From Gautieria morchelliformis (Eukaryota; Basidiomycota; Agaricomycetes; Gomphales; Gomphaceae), in NCBI GenBank assembly GCA_015179125.1, contig WHVA01000050.1, positions 124,001 through 188,000 of the forward strand: a stretch of 64,000 nt of DNA, read 5' to 3'. Made by a program: the position numbers and the translations under genes. Of this stretch, positions 32,780-44,963 are shown piece after piece. Each line of letters starts with the position of its first letter. Position 1 is the first letter of the stretch. The notes under the pieces are model-generated. The model saw nothing but the letters and a program-made list of their open reading frames with translations, was not told the origin of the DNA and did not search any database.

Positions 32780-33972
32780 TTACTTCACGTGTCCGGGCGG
32801 GCCAGCATCATCGTTGGGGTGCTTGTGTTCGGCAACTGCCTTCACAGATTTCTCAAATGCGTCAATCTGCTTAGAATTATTGTCTAACTGCTTTTTCACA
32901 GTGGTGTACTTTTTCATGATATGGGCTTCGGCTTCCTTGGTGCGTTTGTCGAAATCCAGTTGGATCTGGCTCACAGACTTCAACTTTGATATCAGATTGT
33001 CGTGGAAAACACCGAAATTGGTAAATGGCTTGGTCTCAGAGCCGCCTTTCCTCTGAGCAAAAGTCAGCCATAGCTATCACCGCAGTATTCGGAGTTACGG
33101 TCCAACTCACTCCTGATTTGTCCATACCAAGTATCTTATCGATATACTGGTAGATTGTGAGTAGGAGCGTATTTCTCTTTGGAAGCTGGTCCCTGAAATG
33201 GCTTTCATTGGAAAGTAGCGACCTTTGGTCTTTGGATGATTTCTGCTCCAAGTCACTGTTGCGCGACCTGGCGGCATTTAATTCCATCTCGGCCGTTCTG
33301 AGACTGGTCTGAGCACTGTCAAGCTTCTCGGTTACGTTCAAACGTGCCTGGTTTTGTGTCGCAAGCTCTGTGGTCAGCTCTCGGTTCAAAGTATGGAGCT
33401 TGGCGAGCTGGTTTTCGCATTCTCGGGTCTGGGCTTCACCGTGACGGTCTGCCAGTTCAGCACGTGTGCGGGCCAGATCGTCTTCCATCCTCGCCAAGTC
33501 CCACGTAAGACACGTGCCTGGTTTTGTGTCGCAAGCTCTGCGGTCAGGTCTCAGTTCAAAGTATGGAGCTTGTAGAGCTGGTTTTCGCGTTCTTGGGTCT
33601 GGGCTTCACGGTCTGCCAGTTCAGCACGTGTGCGGGCCAGATCGTCTTCCATCCTCACCAAGTCCCGCGTAAGATGATGCAGTTCAAGCTCCAAAGAGAA
33701 CTTGTCATTGGTGTGTGACTCTCCAGCAAGTCGTGCCTCAGCTTCAAGATTGGTGAGTGCCGTTGACTGTCCAAGGCTGAGTGAATTTCAGCCTCCTTCT
33801 CCGCAATCGTGCGCTGATGGCGGCGTGCATCGTGTTCTATGTGGCATTCAAGAGAGTCTAACTCACTCTCTATCTGCTTCCGTCCCTCGCGCTCAGCTTG
33901 AGCCTCACACATGATGTAGTACATGCCTTCTCCCAGTACTACCCCATTTGTCACCATGTTCAGTATGTACAT
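32780..33972 (-). pseudogene. Coiled-coil protein gene with disruptive internal duplication
   Basis: The minus-strand sequence encodes long heptad-like, charged helices, for example ARTRAELADRHGEAQTRE, RELTTELATQNQARLN, then LDSAQTSLRTAEMELNAARS. One intron of 58 bp (33053-33110, GTGAGT to TTGCTCAG) joins ILGMDKSG to RKGGSETKPFTNFG; the last exon ends HPNDDAGPPGHVK at the stop (32780). A 170-bp tandem duplication (33342-33511 and 33512 to about 33676) is not a multiple of three, and the upstream copy as transcribed has an in-frame stop. The frame also changes near 33760. The gene therefore looks recently broken, unless unrecognised introns remove these parts. The start at 33972 is only the first plausible ATG and lies beside the end of the Plavaka coding region. 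Function unknown. Confidence 0.6.
33342..33676. repeat. 170-bp direct tandem duplication
   Basis: ACGTGCCTGGTTTTGTGTCG starts both copies, at 33342 and 33512, and about 90% of positions match. The right copy lacks 6 bp within the GGCTTCAC(CGTGAC)GG segment. It lies inside the coiled-coil gene. Confidence 0.9.
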
Positions 33973-36900
33973 TCTGCATCAATATCACTGTTGTCATGCC
34001 AGTCATCCTCAAGATCCGCATCGTCGTCGGCATTCTCACCCAATTCAGATGCATCAGAGTCTTTGCTGTCCCCACCTGAGCTGCGGCTGTCATCCGAGTC
34101 ACTGTGCGTTTAATCGTCATCTCCCCCTGGTAGCTGCAATCCCCCGGGCTCGGGGTTTTGATATCGATCCGTATCAGTCTCACAATCGGAAGAGACAACA
34201 TCGCGGCGATGATGGCTTGAAAGCATGTCCGAGCTCGCTGGGTCATGGTCTATATTTCCTGTTTGACTGTGAATGTGGCCAATGCCGCCTCCCATATATC
34301 GCATGAGCATGTCTCGGTCAACCCATCTGTCAGGTAGATATAAGGACCTCCGTGCATCAGGTCAAAGATGATGATGAGATACCTGTTCACATAGAAGTAT
34401 TCCCAGTCCCCTTCTGCTTCCCGAGCCAGGGAAGGGGGACAAAGTGATTGCGTGCGGCCATGAGCAAACGCTGGAATGAGGTGCGCGGCTCTCACAATGG
34501 CCTTGGGGTCCAAGAATCCGAAAGCTTCATGGTCTTCGTGTGGGACGAATCCCACCCGTTCCAGTCGTCTCACATTCCACCCGGATGAGTGGCTGGGATC
34601 ACGACCAAACCACCTGACCCATAAGAATTCCAGTCAGGTGGGGGGTGTGAGTCCTTCACTTGAACACAAAATGATGTTGGCGTGAAACATGCCCAGTACG
34701 CGTGCGTACCAGAAGGGATGAATCACTGTAGAATGACTATCTTCATTGGAAAATACCATGACATCACACTTTGAGGTCCGAGGACTGATTATGTCCTGAT
34801 CCCGATGCACATCATAAGTGGTAAAGTTGACCCGCAGGAAGGTGTGTTTGTAGATGCGATGGTGCTGGAAGAAAAGGGTTTCACGCGCCTGTTCAGAGAA
34901 TTCCTGCTCTTCGCCGGCCCCACCATGCCCATGGATCCGGGACAGCAGGTGATTTTTCAGTCTCACGATAAAATCCTAGGTTACCGCACCCCATCACATG
35001 GAGGTCCCACAGGAGTATTCAAGAAATCTCACATTTGTGGCTGGATCCTCAACACATTGGGCCAACCAGTCCCCCAGATAAAGTGGGTTTCGTGGATCTT
35101 GCGCAATGTGATATGCTTGCGCAAGTGTGACAGGCTCGGATAGTTCAGTAGACCGACCTTCCAGCCTGACTTGGTGTTCAGGAACCGTAATGTTCTGTGC
35201 TGGCAGCTTCTGGGCACTGCGGCGGATCTGCGCTGCGCGTTGGTCAAGTTTGGTCAGTTGGTGCGTGAACATTTTCTTGCTCGACCGGTTTCGATATCGC
35301 GATTTGACTTTGCGGTGAGACAGTTCGCCCTACATATGATATCTGTGTGTGAGTGTGGATGCCAGCATTGTGCATGGCCTGACATACTATTTGCGTGGAA
35401 TACGAGTCTGTGGTGCCGAATTCCCATATGTCCCGGACATAGTGTCCCAGCATGTGTAATTTGTAAGTCTTCAAGTTGAACGTCCGAGGCTGGCGTGTAG
35501 ACTGGAAAGAGGTGGTCGTACCTACAGCCTGTTTACCCTTCACCTGGCTCCCCACCTCTTTCCTGGCGGCCGCACGAGCACGTGCAGCTGCCTCCCGCGG
35601 GGTCCCTCGAGTAGGAAACTGAGGACAGACGGTTTCTGAAAAGAAGCGGAGGGATTGCCCAAGTTGAACGGTTATTGCGTCAAGTCGGTCAAGTGTATCC
35701 TCCGTGTGCATGCGGAGTTTCGCAAGGCCATGCCACCAGGCTAAGATAAATAATAAATTTTGGACGTGGCCGCTCCATGGCTCAGGCAGAAGCCCTTCCA
35801 ATGCAGGCATAGCACACTATAGAAATGTTAAGAGGTAGGGATACATCTGTGGTGAATCACCTGCCTGTAAGATGTCTTCAAAATCCCGGGCCGCCAGTTT
35901 CTTCATGTCTGCCACATTGTGCGCAAAGCGGTGCACGGTGGCTTGACCGAAGGTTGGCATTGCATGGAACCTCAACGAATATCAGGAACAAGTTAAGTTG
36001 CAGGGAGGTGGGAACCTACCATTCATTGAGCTCCTGCACCTGCGCTGCGCCCTCACTGTCCAAGATCCGAACTAGGTGTGTGAAGAGTGCCTTCCACACC
36101 CCAAGCTCTACCTCGTGCATGAGATCGCACGCCAGCATTTGAAAAAAATTGAAATCGGCCCCAGAGAGGACCTGCGAGAACGCATTCTATAGGAATATCT
36201 GCGTCAACTGAGGGTTATGATAATGTGCAAAAGCCCCAACCTTTGTTGGTGTGAGTGAGTATTGCTTGAGAAGTGCATCCACAGCCTCACTGTTGACTAC
36301 ATACCCATCCTCGTAAATAATACGACGTGCCGTTTCCACATTGTAACGGCGCTCGTCGCTATCAGCCCGTAAGTTCTCTCGCGTCCGACGATCCCTCACT
36401 GTGCCGAGTCTGTATATATCCTCTTTACACACCATACAACGTGGACAGGGACAGCGTCCCAAATCCCTGATGCACGCGAGCAGGACCCTGATGCGAGTAA
36501 GGTTAACCTGAAGCACTGCATCTGTAGTAGACTCACTTCTCTGGATAATCAGCAGACCATGTGAATATACGGGGGAATATCCAACGAGTCACTCCATCGT
36601 AACACTTGATCAACATCCCGTTTTTCCATGCCTCAATAAAATCCTCATCAAACAGAACCCTTAGTGCAGCATGGTAAATCTCCCGACGGCAATGTGTCAT
36701 TAAGGGATCCAGTGCACGCCCTTTTGTGCAGGCCCGAATGAAGTCTTGAATACTGTCCGGAAGCTGGATCTTCGCTGAGAGTCAATCATACCAAAAAAAA
36801 AGTGGCGCACCCCTGGCAAATAGGCTACATGATGACATGCCTGGGCTGAAGGTTTGCACCGCAACCACTTGGACTGATTACCAAAGAATAAATAGACCGG

Positions 36901-38192
36901 CCACAGCTTTGCCTGACCAAACTGGGCCAGATGTGTGGCATCGGACCAAAACATCAACGCAGCCAGGCACCTAGGGTAGTTGTCACCTTCCTTTCGCGGT
37001 AGATTCTGGATTGCCTCATGTTCTTGGAGCCATGCATCTGAGTTAAATAGCTCATCTCGAACGCGCTGGAGTTTTGCAGTTCCATCTTTCCAAAATTGCT
37101 TGAAAGGATTAAAATGGAAAAACTGAGCTGCTGGGTCGTCCTCAAATACTGACCGAATAAGTGCCGGCACAGAATGATGCCATAACCCCGGGATATCAAA
37201 AGATTGCCTACTCTCATACCGCTGGCTCCCGGCAGCTTTTTTCTTGACTCCGGTTGGAATGTCAATGCTTAGGGTCGTTTCTTTCCAACCCTCACCCCCA
37301 TATGGTTTGTCTCCTGTCTCCCTCGCAAGCAACTCATCAATATCATCCCATCAGACGCCTTCCAGGTCTCGGACATCAAAATCAGGTGACAGTAAGACAT
37401 TTCTGACCAAGTCCTTGAAGCCGGCCTTGGATTTGGTATCACCACTTCCCCAGAACCAGCTTCCAGACACCAGGAGATGATATTAGGATATGGCCACAGC
37501 GAGTCATAGAGAGAAGGTGGCCGTGAAGCCTGAGGAGGTGTATGTGCAGAAACCTCACCAGGAGCCATGTATTCATCAGGAATACGACTGGGTCATCCAT
37601 AATACCAACCTGAGAGACCGAAAGCGTTCACGGCTGTGCGGACGCTCTCAGTCAAAAGCACTCGCAGATGGGGCCAATCTGTAGAAAGCGATGGGGAGCC
37701 ACAATGTCAGTCGTATGAACCTGCTCAGGAGGGGGTTCGATTGGTGGGGGTAGTGGAGCCGGCCCATCTGGAAGCACATCTTGCCGTAGCTTAGGAGCAA
37801 GCTTCTTCTTGCGCTTGCCTCGACCCATGGCCTCTTCAGCTGATATTGGTTCATCCAGGAGCATCTATGTCAGATGTTATCCAAGAGCCTACCGCACGCG
37901 AGGTAAGTACAGTACTTACCTCTGTCGCAGCAGACTCCGGGGCCATGACCCCATGATCTCCTTCACGTGCCGAGGACGAGGCCTCAGGTGGACCTGCCGA
38001 TGTCAGGCCCAACTGAGGCCTCTTTCTATGGGGTGGAGAGCGGGATCTCTGGGATGAGCGATGCTTCCGAGTCCAGAGTTTCTTCTCTGTCCGATAGTGG
38101 GTGGCACGAACCTCAGCACAGTTGCGCTCATGCTTCGTCAGGTCTGACTGCCGAATATATGGGTGCTGACAGCCTGAACAGGTGATTGGCAT
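33960..38192 (-). mobile_element. Plavaka-type DNA transposon transposase gene
   Basis: A multi-exon minus-strand gene with the region order of fungal Plavaka (EnSpm/CACTA-like) transposases. It starts MPITCSGCQHPY with a zinc finger (C-C-H-C, about 38.1-38.2 kb). A linker rich in proline follows (37.65-37.85 kb). The core includes FWSDATHLAQFGQAKLWPVY and LFFGNQSKWLRCKPSAQAC (36.85-36.96 kb), CIRDLGRCPCPRC (36.43 kb), LHMLGHYVRDIWEFGTTDSY (35.4 kb) and VRWFGRDPSHSSGW with GFVPHEDHEAFGFLDP (34.5-34.6 kb). The tail is acidic. Short GT-AG introns separate the exons. An in-frame stop at 34110-34112 precedes a still-open acidic tail ending at 33960, so the tail may have been lost recently. Terminal inverted repeats were not identified with confidence; the hairpin at 38357-38411 is a candidate edge. 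Confidence 0.8.
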
Positions 38193-38356
38193 GGCTCTGA
38201 CTTGAAAGCAGGTCGGATGGGTGGGGACGGTCATGGTACTTCAAGGAGTCGATAATCGGGGTGCATTGGAAACCGACCGTGACCTTGAACAAGACACTGA
38301 CTGACTCGGAGTAATCGGCCCTCATAGCGCCGCATCATTTACTAGCCACCATTGAC

Positions 38357-38411
38357 CGCCGACTCCTGCAAGTGCCACTATCAGCCATAGTGGCACTCGC
38401 AGGAGTTGGCG
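38357..38411. repeat. 25-bp inverted repeat with 5-nt loop
   Basis: The stem pairs CGCCGACTCCTGC and AAGTGCCACTAT with their complements across the loop CAGCC, with two mismatches in 25 bp. CACTAT/ATAGTG at the axis recalls CACTA-type termini. It lies about 165 bp upstream of the Plavaka start codon. It may be two transposon ends head to head, a miniature element or a structured regulatory site. Confidence 0.8.
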
Positions 38412-39056
38412 ATCGTGATGGACTCCAGCCCGTTGCACGCCAGGGGGCATGGGGTATCACTAAGGCCACAGGATCCCAATGGGGTGGCCATACTTCAGCA
38501 TAGTGAGATCAGCATAGGTTATTCTGATCACAAGACATCAGGTTGTCAGGCGGCCTCCCATGACCTACCACTATGAGGCTAGATTGAAACCGATTAGCGT
38601 CGATCACCAAAGTGCATATTCCTGGGCCCAGTATGCCCAGTGTCACCAGGGGTGACGATGTCACACCGCCGCAGCGCGGTTTCTCTGATGGTCGTGTATC
38701 CTGCCTGCCTTGATCTGTGAGAAATATGGACGATGGTTTACGAAGAATGTTCATGGTGCTGACCTTTCGTGACAGACATTGACAGACACACTATATGGGC
38801 AGGCAGGACATTGACAGTATGGACATTGCAACCCTCGCCTGGCTGATGGTCCATCACGCACGCCGGTGTGCGGAGTCCTGAATTGAAGCCCTCACACGCT
38901 CGCGTCCTTGTTGAACCAATGCGTCGGATTGCGCATCGCCTACTGATAGGGACTCTGGGGCGGTGGAGGGAATTGAAGGCAGTGGTGGAGGAACATACAA
39001 GCCACGAGAAAGCCGTAGAATGATACTTATCGAAGAAAGCACACATTGAGCTCAAT
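38412..39056. other. No recognised feature
   Basis: Minus-strand open frames here, the longest reaching into the adjacent LTR fragment, show no domain. Short inverted words (CAGTGTCACC/GGGGTGAC near 38640) are present but unassigned. Confidence 0.35.
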
Positions 39057-39395
39057 TGTCGTGCGTAGGGTGTATGCCCCAGGGTGGTGGATGTGCATTG
39101 AATAGAGAAAAGAATGTAAGTAATAGCGATGCTGAGGGCTTTGGGCGTTGCCAGACAAGGAACCAGGATGCACTCGAGGTACGATGTTGCCATAATACCA
39201 TAGGTTCGGCGCAAACCTTCAGGCGCCGAGCTTGCCGTTTGCACGAGTGATTCCAACACAGCAGTGGAACACGCATGAGAAGGGGAAAAGGAGAGTTTAT
39301 ACCACTAAGAACGCTATGTTTTTTTCTCGTTCTATGTTTGGCTCGGTCGGAGTCTGTAGGGCTCGGTGTTAGTAAGCTAGCCCGGGTCCAGTGCA
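39057..39395 (-). mobile_element. LTR fragment or solo LTR, Ty3-2 family
   Basis: On the minus strand it begins TGCACTGGACCCGGGCTAGC behind a GGGGG run. About 70 bp (39322-39390) match the LTR start of the Ty3 element at 47704-47776 (GACCCGGGCTAGCTTACTAAC shared except for small differences). A TG...CA span of about 339 bp is possible, but no target duplication was found, so the far end is tentative. Confidence 0.55.
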
Positions 39396-40213
39396 CCCCC
39401 TTTGTATATACGTGCGTCTATAACCGACGTTGCCAAGTTGTTTGCCAAGGAATATTCTCACTGGCTGTGCTATGAAAGGGTAGTATATGGCTCAACACAT
39501 TGTTTTCATGACTAGCAATGGTGCCGTAGTGCCTGGATGGTTAAAGACAATGGGTGTTCTGTGCACAGGAATGGTGAGCGAGTTCATTTATATGCTCAGC
39601 CGCCTGTGTGTATGTCTTCTTCGCGATTTCATCCCTAGTTAAGAGTGCTACTCAAGCTATCGATTATCCAGACTCTACTCCTCCCAATCTCCAACTTGAA
39701 AACCCATTCCGTTAACAGCCTTATTCGAGTGAGTGGCATGCTTTAGCTCAGGGTCTATACTCGCAATCGTCATCATATACACCATATTCACTGTCCTTTT
39801 TAGTTTACTGTGATCAATGGATCCCTCAGATATCGGCTACATGTCAACCACCTGTTTCTTCCCCCAACACTTCCCCAAGAGGATGATAGTCGGGACATGT
39901 CTTTGCCACAATGCGATGAGCCTTCCAGTGCAACTCTGTTTAATACTCTGCTGGGCCACCGCAAACAGGATGCACTGCTCTCGTACGTTATAGAGAGCGC
40001 AGGCGAATTTTATCAAGCGTGAATCACGACGAGGCCGACCAACTTGAAGACGCTCGAATGCTAGTTCAATGCGGCGTGTTCGTGATGGAGCCTCTATAAA
40101 CCCCCAAAAGCTCCAGCAGGTTATACAAAATATGGAGATCCAAGGTACCTCTCCCTCTTTCTAAGTCTTGACTTGGATATCAACCTAACGTGGCTTTCGT
40201 CATGATACTAGAC
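39396..40213. other. Unassigned, possible gene remnant
   Basis: A 70-codon plus-strand frame at 39810-40022 (EDDSRDMSLPQCDEPSSA, then FNTLLGHRKQDALLSYVIES) has plausible composition. After a frame change it is followed by a short stretch, DEADQLEDARMLVQCGVFVM (about 40.03-40.09 kb). I do not recognise it. Copia-A is inserted about 100 bp downstream. No RNA gene is convincing. Confidence 0.3.
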
Positions 40214-40700
40214 TGTTGGCAACTAGGGGCTATGGCAGGGAAGGTTCGGTAGAGTTCTTAGAAAGCTAGAATCAAATATACTCTCTCAGTGAATTTATTG
40301 TCACTGATGTATTAATACAATACCTAGAATCAAATATACTACATGATTTTCAGTCAACATGCTATGTAAATATGAAGAATACTACTCGCCTCTCTCAGTG
40401 AATTTATTGTCACTGAGAGAGGAGTGTAATCCTGTCTCAGAAGGCATATACTTGCACCCGGCCCTTTAGCGCCCAAGGGCTCGCGCGTCGAAGTCATTTC
40501 AAACTCCGCTGGGTGCAGCCGCCTGTGAAAATAGAAATAACAGAATGGAATGGAGAGATAGGGAGTGACTAGAAAATTTCGAAAATAAGCAGAGAAATGG
40601 ATGCATGGTACAAGAACAGTATGAGAAATATTGAAACACCACACAATAAATTGAATACATTATGCTTGATTTTGGTGCAGGAGCATAAATGCACCCAACA
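40214..40700 (-). repeat. Copia-A 3' LTR
   Basis: TG...CA bounded on the minus strand (TGTTGGGTGC to GCCAACA). Contains the CTCTCTCAGTGA/TCACTGAGAGAG hairpin near 40390-40422 and a half copy near 40283-40306. Confidence 0.93.
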
Positions 40701-43700
40701 CGCCCCCTCAAGCTTAATATATTCCGATTCTCTCGTTGAGGATTCTCACTCTAGGACTAGGAAGTCCTTTAGTGAGAAGATCGGCTAGCATGTGTTCCGT
40801 TGGTAGGTACACAAGCTTAATTTCTTCATCTTCGACTATATCTCGGATGAAATATAATCTAATGTCGAAATGCTTGGTCCTCGTGTGTTGTTGAGTGCCA
40901 TAGACGATGGCAATGGCTGATTGATTGTCTGAATAAAGTTTGATGGGACAATTCAGCGGTTGGAATACTTCAGAAATAAAGTGGCGCATCCATAAGGCTT
41001 CTTTGCTCGCATGAGTCAGAGCAACGAATTCGGCTTCAGTTGATGATAGGGCTACTATGGATTGTTTTTGACAACTCCATGATACTGTCCCTCCATCAAT
41101 CTGAAAAATATAAGCCGAGTATGAGTGCCTGTGCTCTTGAGAAGCCCAATCCGCATCTGAATACCCAATGAGGCCGTCTCGATTTTTCCCAAGTGTCAAT
41201 TTGTAGTCCATCGTGCCTTTTAATATTTAAAGACACGTTTGACTGCATGCCAATGTGTTGGTCCTGGGTTTTCGAGGAATTGAGAAAGTAATGACACTGC
41301 GAACGCAATGTCCGGTCGAGTGGCTACTGCTGCCCACATCAATGATCCTATCGCTTGTCTGTATGGAATTCTTGACATCTTCTGTTTGTCTTCATCTGTA
41401 GAAGGGCATTGGTCTCTGGACAATTTAACGGCTGGGTCGAGGGCGTGGAAAATGTTTTGGCATCATCCAGATTGAATTTTTGATGATTTTTTGGATGTAT
41501 GCAGCTTGTGATATTGCAATCGATTTGTTATTCCAATCTCTTTCGATTTTGAGGTTCAAAAGCCAATGAATCTCGCCTAGATCTTTCATGCTGAAGATCT
41601 GGGCAAGGTCATGCTTTACCTCATCGAGGATTGGTTGACTCTCAGCTGTGATAGTGAGGTCGTCTACTGCCGTTGCAATAATCGCATGCCCTCTCGGTCC
41701 ACGTCTGCAAAATACAGCTCCATCCGAAGCTGATTTAGTGAATCCTAACTTGAGAAATTCACCACTCAGACGTTTGTACCATTCCCTTCCAGACTGTTTG
41801 AGGCCGTAAAGTGCTTTCTTCAGCAGGAGGACATCATCTTTGTCTCCGGTCTCATATCCATACGGCTGTCTCATGTAAATAGGTTCTGGCAGTGTAGCAT
41901 TCAAATACGCACTGTCCACATCCATTTGGTGAATAGGCCAGTTGTTCCTGGCAGCAATGGCACATATAATCCGTAAGGAAGTCATCCGAGCAACAGGTGC
42001 ATAGGTTTCATTGTAGTCGACTCCAAACTTTGTGTAAAGCCTTGGGCGACCATCCTCGATCTAGGTGTGATGGGTTCACCTTCTGGATTGCGTTTCCAGA
42101 GGAATACCCATCTATTTCCGACAATATTTGCCCCAGGAGGTGGTTTAACCACTTCCCATACACCTTTGTCGAGTAGCACCTTATACTCTTTATCCATCGA
42201 TGCTTTCCACATAGGATCATTTAAGGCTTCATCTGCATTGCTAGGCTCGGTCTGATTTAAATCCGGCAGCACATTATCTTTGTTTTGATCGGAGGTCGAA
42301 AGTGTACTGATGGCAAGGTTATAATCACTGATGCCGTCAGTGACAGAGGATAAATCTTGTTCGAATAATTTGTCTTGATGGTCCTCAATGTCCTCGTAAG
42401 CTAGTGTAGTGATATCTGCACCAGCATGTCTCTTGGTTTGAGATCTTGTTACGGGACCACTTGGGGCCGGCTGCACCTGCTGCTGACGGATTCTCTCGCT
42501 TCTCCTTGTTGGAGCAGCTTCTTTAGGTCTGGCATCAACAGTCTGACTGGGTTGCAGCTCTTTCAGACGTTCCTCTGGTTCATCATCATCAATTCCTCGA
42601 TCTTTGCCTCTTCGCTGACTAAGCGGCTAGGCATAGGTGCTGGCGCCGAGATGGCCTGTACCATTTTTCTGGACGTAGGTAGCTGTGACTCTTCAATAGA
42701 AATGATTGGAGCTTTGCCCCCCTTCTCTCTGAGTCAAATATAATATTCCGCTCGACAGAAACCTTCTGAGAGTCAGGCCAGTAGATGCAGTGACCATGGC
42801 TCTGTCCAGAGATTCCTATCCACCGAGCTCTTTTGGCACGGGCTGCTAGTTTGTTTCCCTCTTTGACTTTAACGTAGACTTCAATTCCCCACACGTGTAT
42901 GTCTTTCAGGTTCGGTTTCTCGTGATGGATCATTTCAAAAGGGGTTTTGTCTGGCAAAGCTCTTGTATGTGTCCGATTCCTAAGATAGTTGGCGTGCAAA
43001 TTGCATGCCCCCATAGAGTCTTAGGAAGACTTGATTCCAATAGCATGGCACGAGCTCTTTCAACTAGAGTTCGGTTTAAACGTTCAGCAACACCATTTGA
43101 CTCTGGGGTGTCGTGCACGGTTAACCGATGCTTCGTGCCTTGCTTGGCTAAATGCTGTTCAAATTCTGAGCTTGTGTATTCGCCCCCTCTGTCGGAAACA
43201 AGTGCTTTGATGTGCATATTCCTCTGTCGAAGCATCAAGGCCTCGTAGAGTTTGTATTTTGAAAATGCTTCCGATTTATTTGCCATCAAATAGATAACCG
43301 ATTCTCTTGAGTAGTCGTCAATGAAAGACACATAATAGGATTTCTTGTCAATTGTGGAGTGTCTCGCTGGTCCCCAGACATCAGAATAAATTCTGTCACC
43401 GAATTTTGATGATCGGCTTCTGGGTTCCTGAGGAAGTGATTTACGTGCAATCTTCGCCTGAATGCACGCATCGCAAACAACCTTGTCACCTTTTGAGCTC
43501 AATTCAATGCCTAATATCATGCCACGGTTGAGCAAGTGCTGTAGGGACTTTTGTGAAATGTGCCCCATTTTTTGATGTATTTCCATGGCTGATGCGCATA
43601 CATGCGCTTCGGCACTTGTGTGTTGTAAATCAAATCGATATAAGCCATTCAGCTTCGGTGCTTGCATCAATATCCTGCCTTTACGATTGGATATTGTGCA

Positions 43701-44963
43701 TTTCTGATCAGCTATTTGTGTGTTATAGCCTGCATCATCGCACCGGCCGATCGAGATGAGGGTAACAGCCATTTTTGGCGCGTAGAACGTATCCTTCAAT
43801 GTAATGTTCACAGTCTTATCTCCAACCTTGTTAGATAGCACGAGTGAGCCTGAACCGAAGGCATCAAAAGTGCCTTTGTTGGCTGCACGAATTGTGCGCG
43901 GCTGTGAGAATGGACTGTAATCCCTCAATAAATTCTTGTGAGGGGTCATATGTGCGGTCGTTCCAGTGTCGAGGATAACAACAGTGTCCAGAGATAAACT
44001 ACTCAAATTAGAGCAGTCGAAGTTGGCGAAAGCGGCTGGACTGCCACTCTCATCCTCCTCAGAGGACACTTCTTCGGCAACATTCGCCTTGGCTTTGCCC
44101 TTCTTCTTTTTGGCTTTGGCTTTCTTCTTCTGACGTGGCCCCTGGCCTTCTTTACCACCTCCTTTAGCCCAGCAACTCTCTATAGCATGTCCAGGCTTGT
44201 GGCAATTAGTGCATGCAGGCACCTTCGGGTCTTTCCGGCCCTTCTGCCCTTTCGTAGATGAACCAATAAATGCCTGCTCTTCTTGTGAAATATTGAGAGT
44301 CTTTCTCCTGTCGTATTGAGCCTTTAGTACTCTGATAATATCATCAGGCACTAAGGGCATTCCACATTCTTCGAGCGACGTGGTAAGGGCATTCATAACT
44401 GCCTCATAGGAGGGTGGAAGTGATGCAAGGATAATGTCGGTGAACTCTCCTTCAGAAATTCTGGCTCCCATCTCATTGAGACGAGCATAGAGGTCTTGGG
44501 CCTTGTCCAAGTGATCTCTCAAGTCTCCATCCTCAGGACACCTCATACTGCGAAGCTGTCTCTGTAGGTTGGTGAGGACCATCTTGGGCTTTTTGGTCAT
44601 CTCATTGACCAATGCATCCCAGACTTCTTTTGCTGTGTGTCTCTTCTGTAGCATCAGGGCTAGTGACTCTGACACTGAGACGATTATTTGGGTTTTTGCC
44701 TGTCCTTCTCTGGCAAGATATTTCTCCAGCTTCTCCTCAGCCTTCTCTATCTGAGTTTCCTCAGCTTCTGTGAGAATATGGCCTGGGGGCATGACTGGAG
44801 GATCAGGAGGTCGAATGGCTCTCCCTTCTATATGCCTGAGTAGATTTTTGGACTCAAAATAACTTGTGAGAGTAGCTCACCACAGAGGCCAATTACTTCC
44901 ATCTGTTGCAAGCTTCTCCACACCCAAAAGCTTCTGCGAAGTGTCTGCGGGGCCCATAACCCT

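Noticed and set aside
38738-39259. 173-codon minus-strand frame
   Set aside because: Much of it overlaps the Ty3-2 LTR fragment, and it has no recognisable domain.
39511-39590. tRNA-like segment (GTGCCTGGATGGTTAAAG resembling an A box)
   Set aside because: No pairing acceptor stem and no proper B box follow, so neither a tRNA nor a convincing SINE head can be supported.
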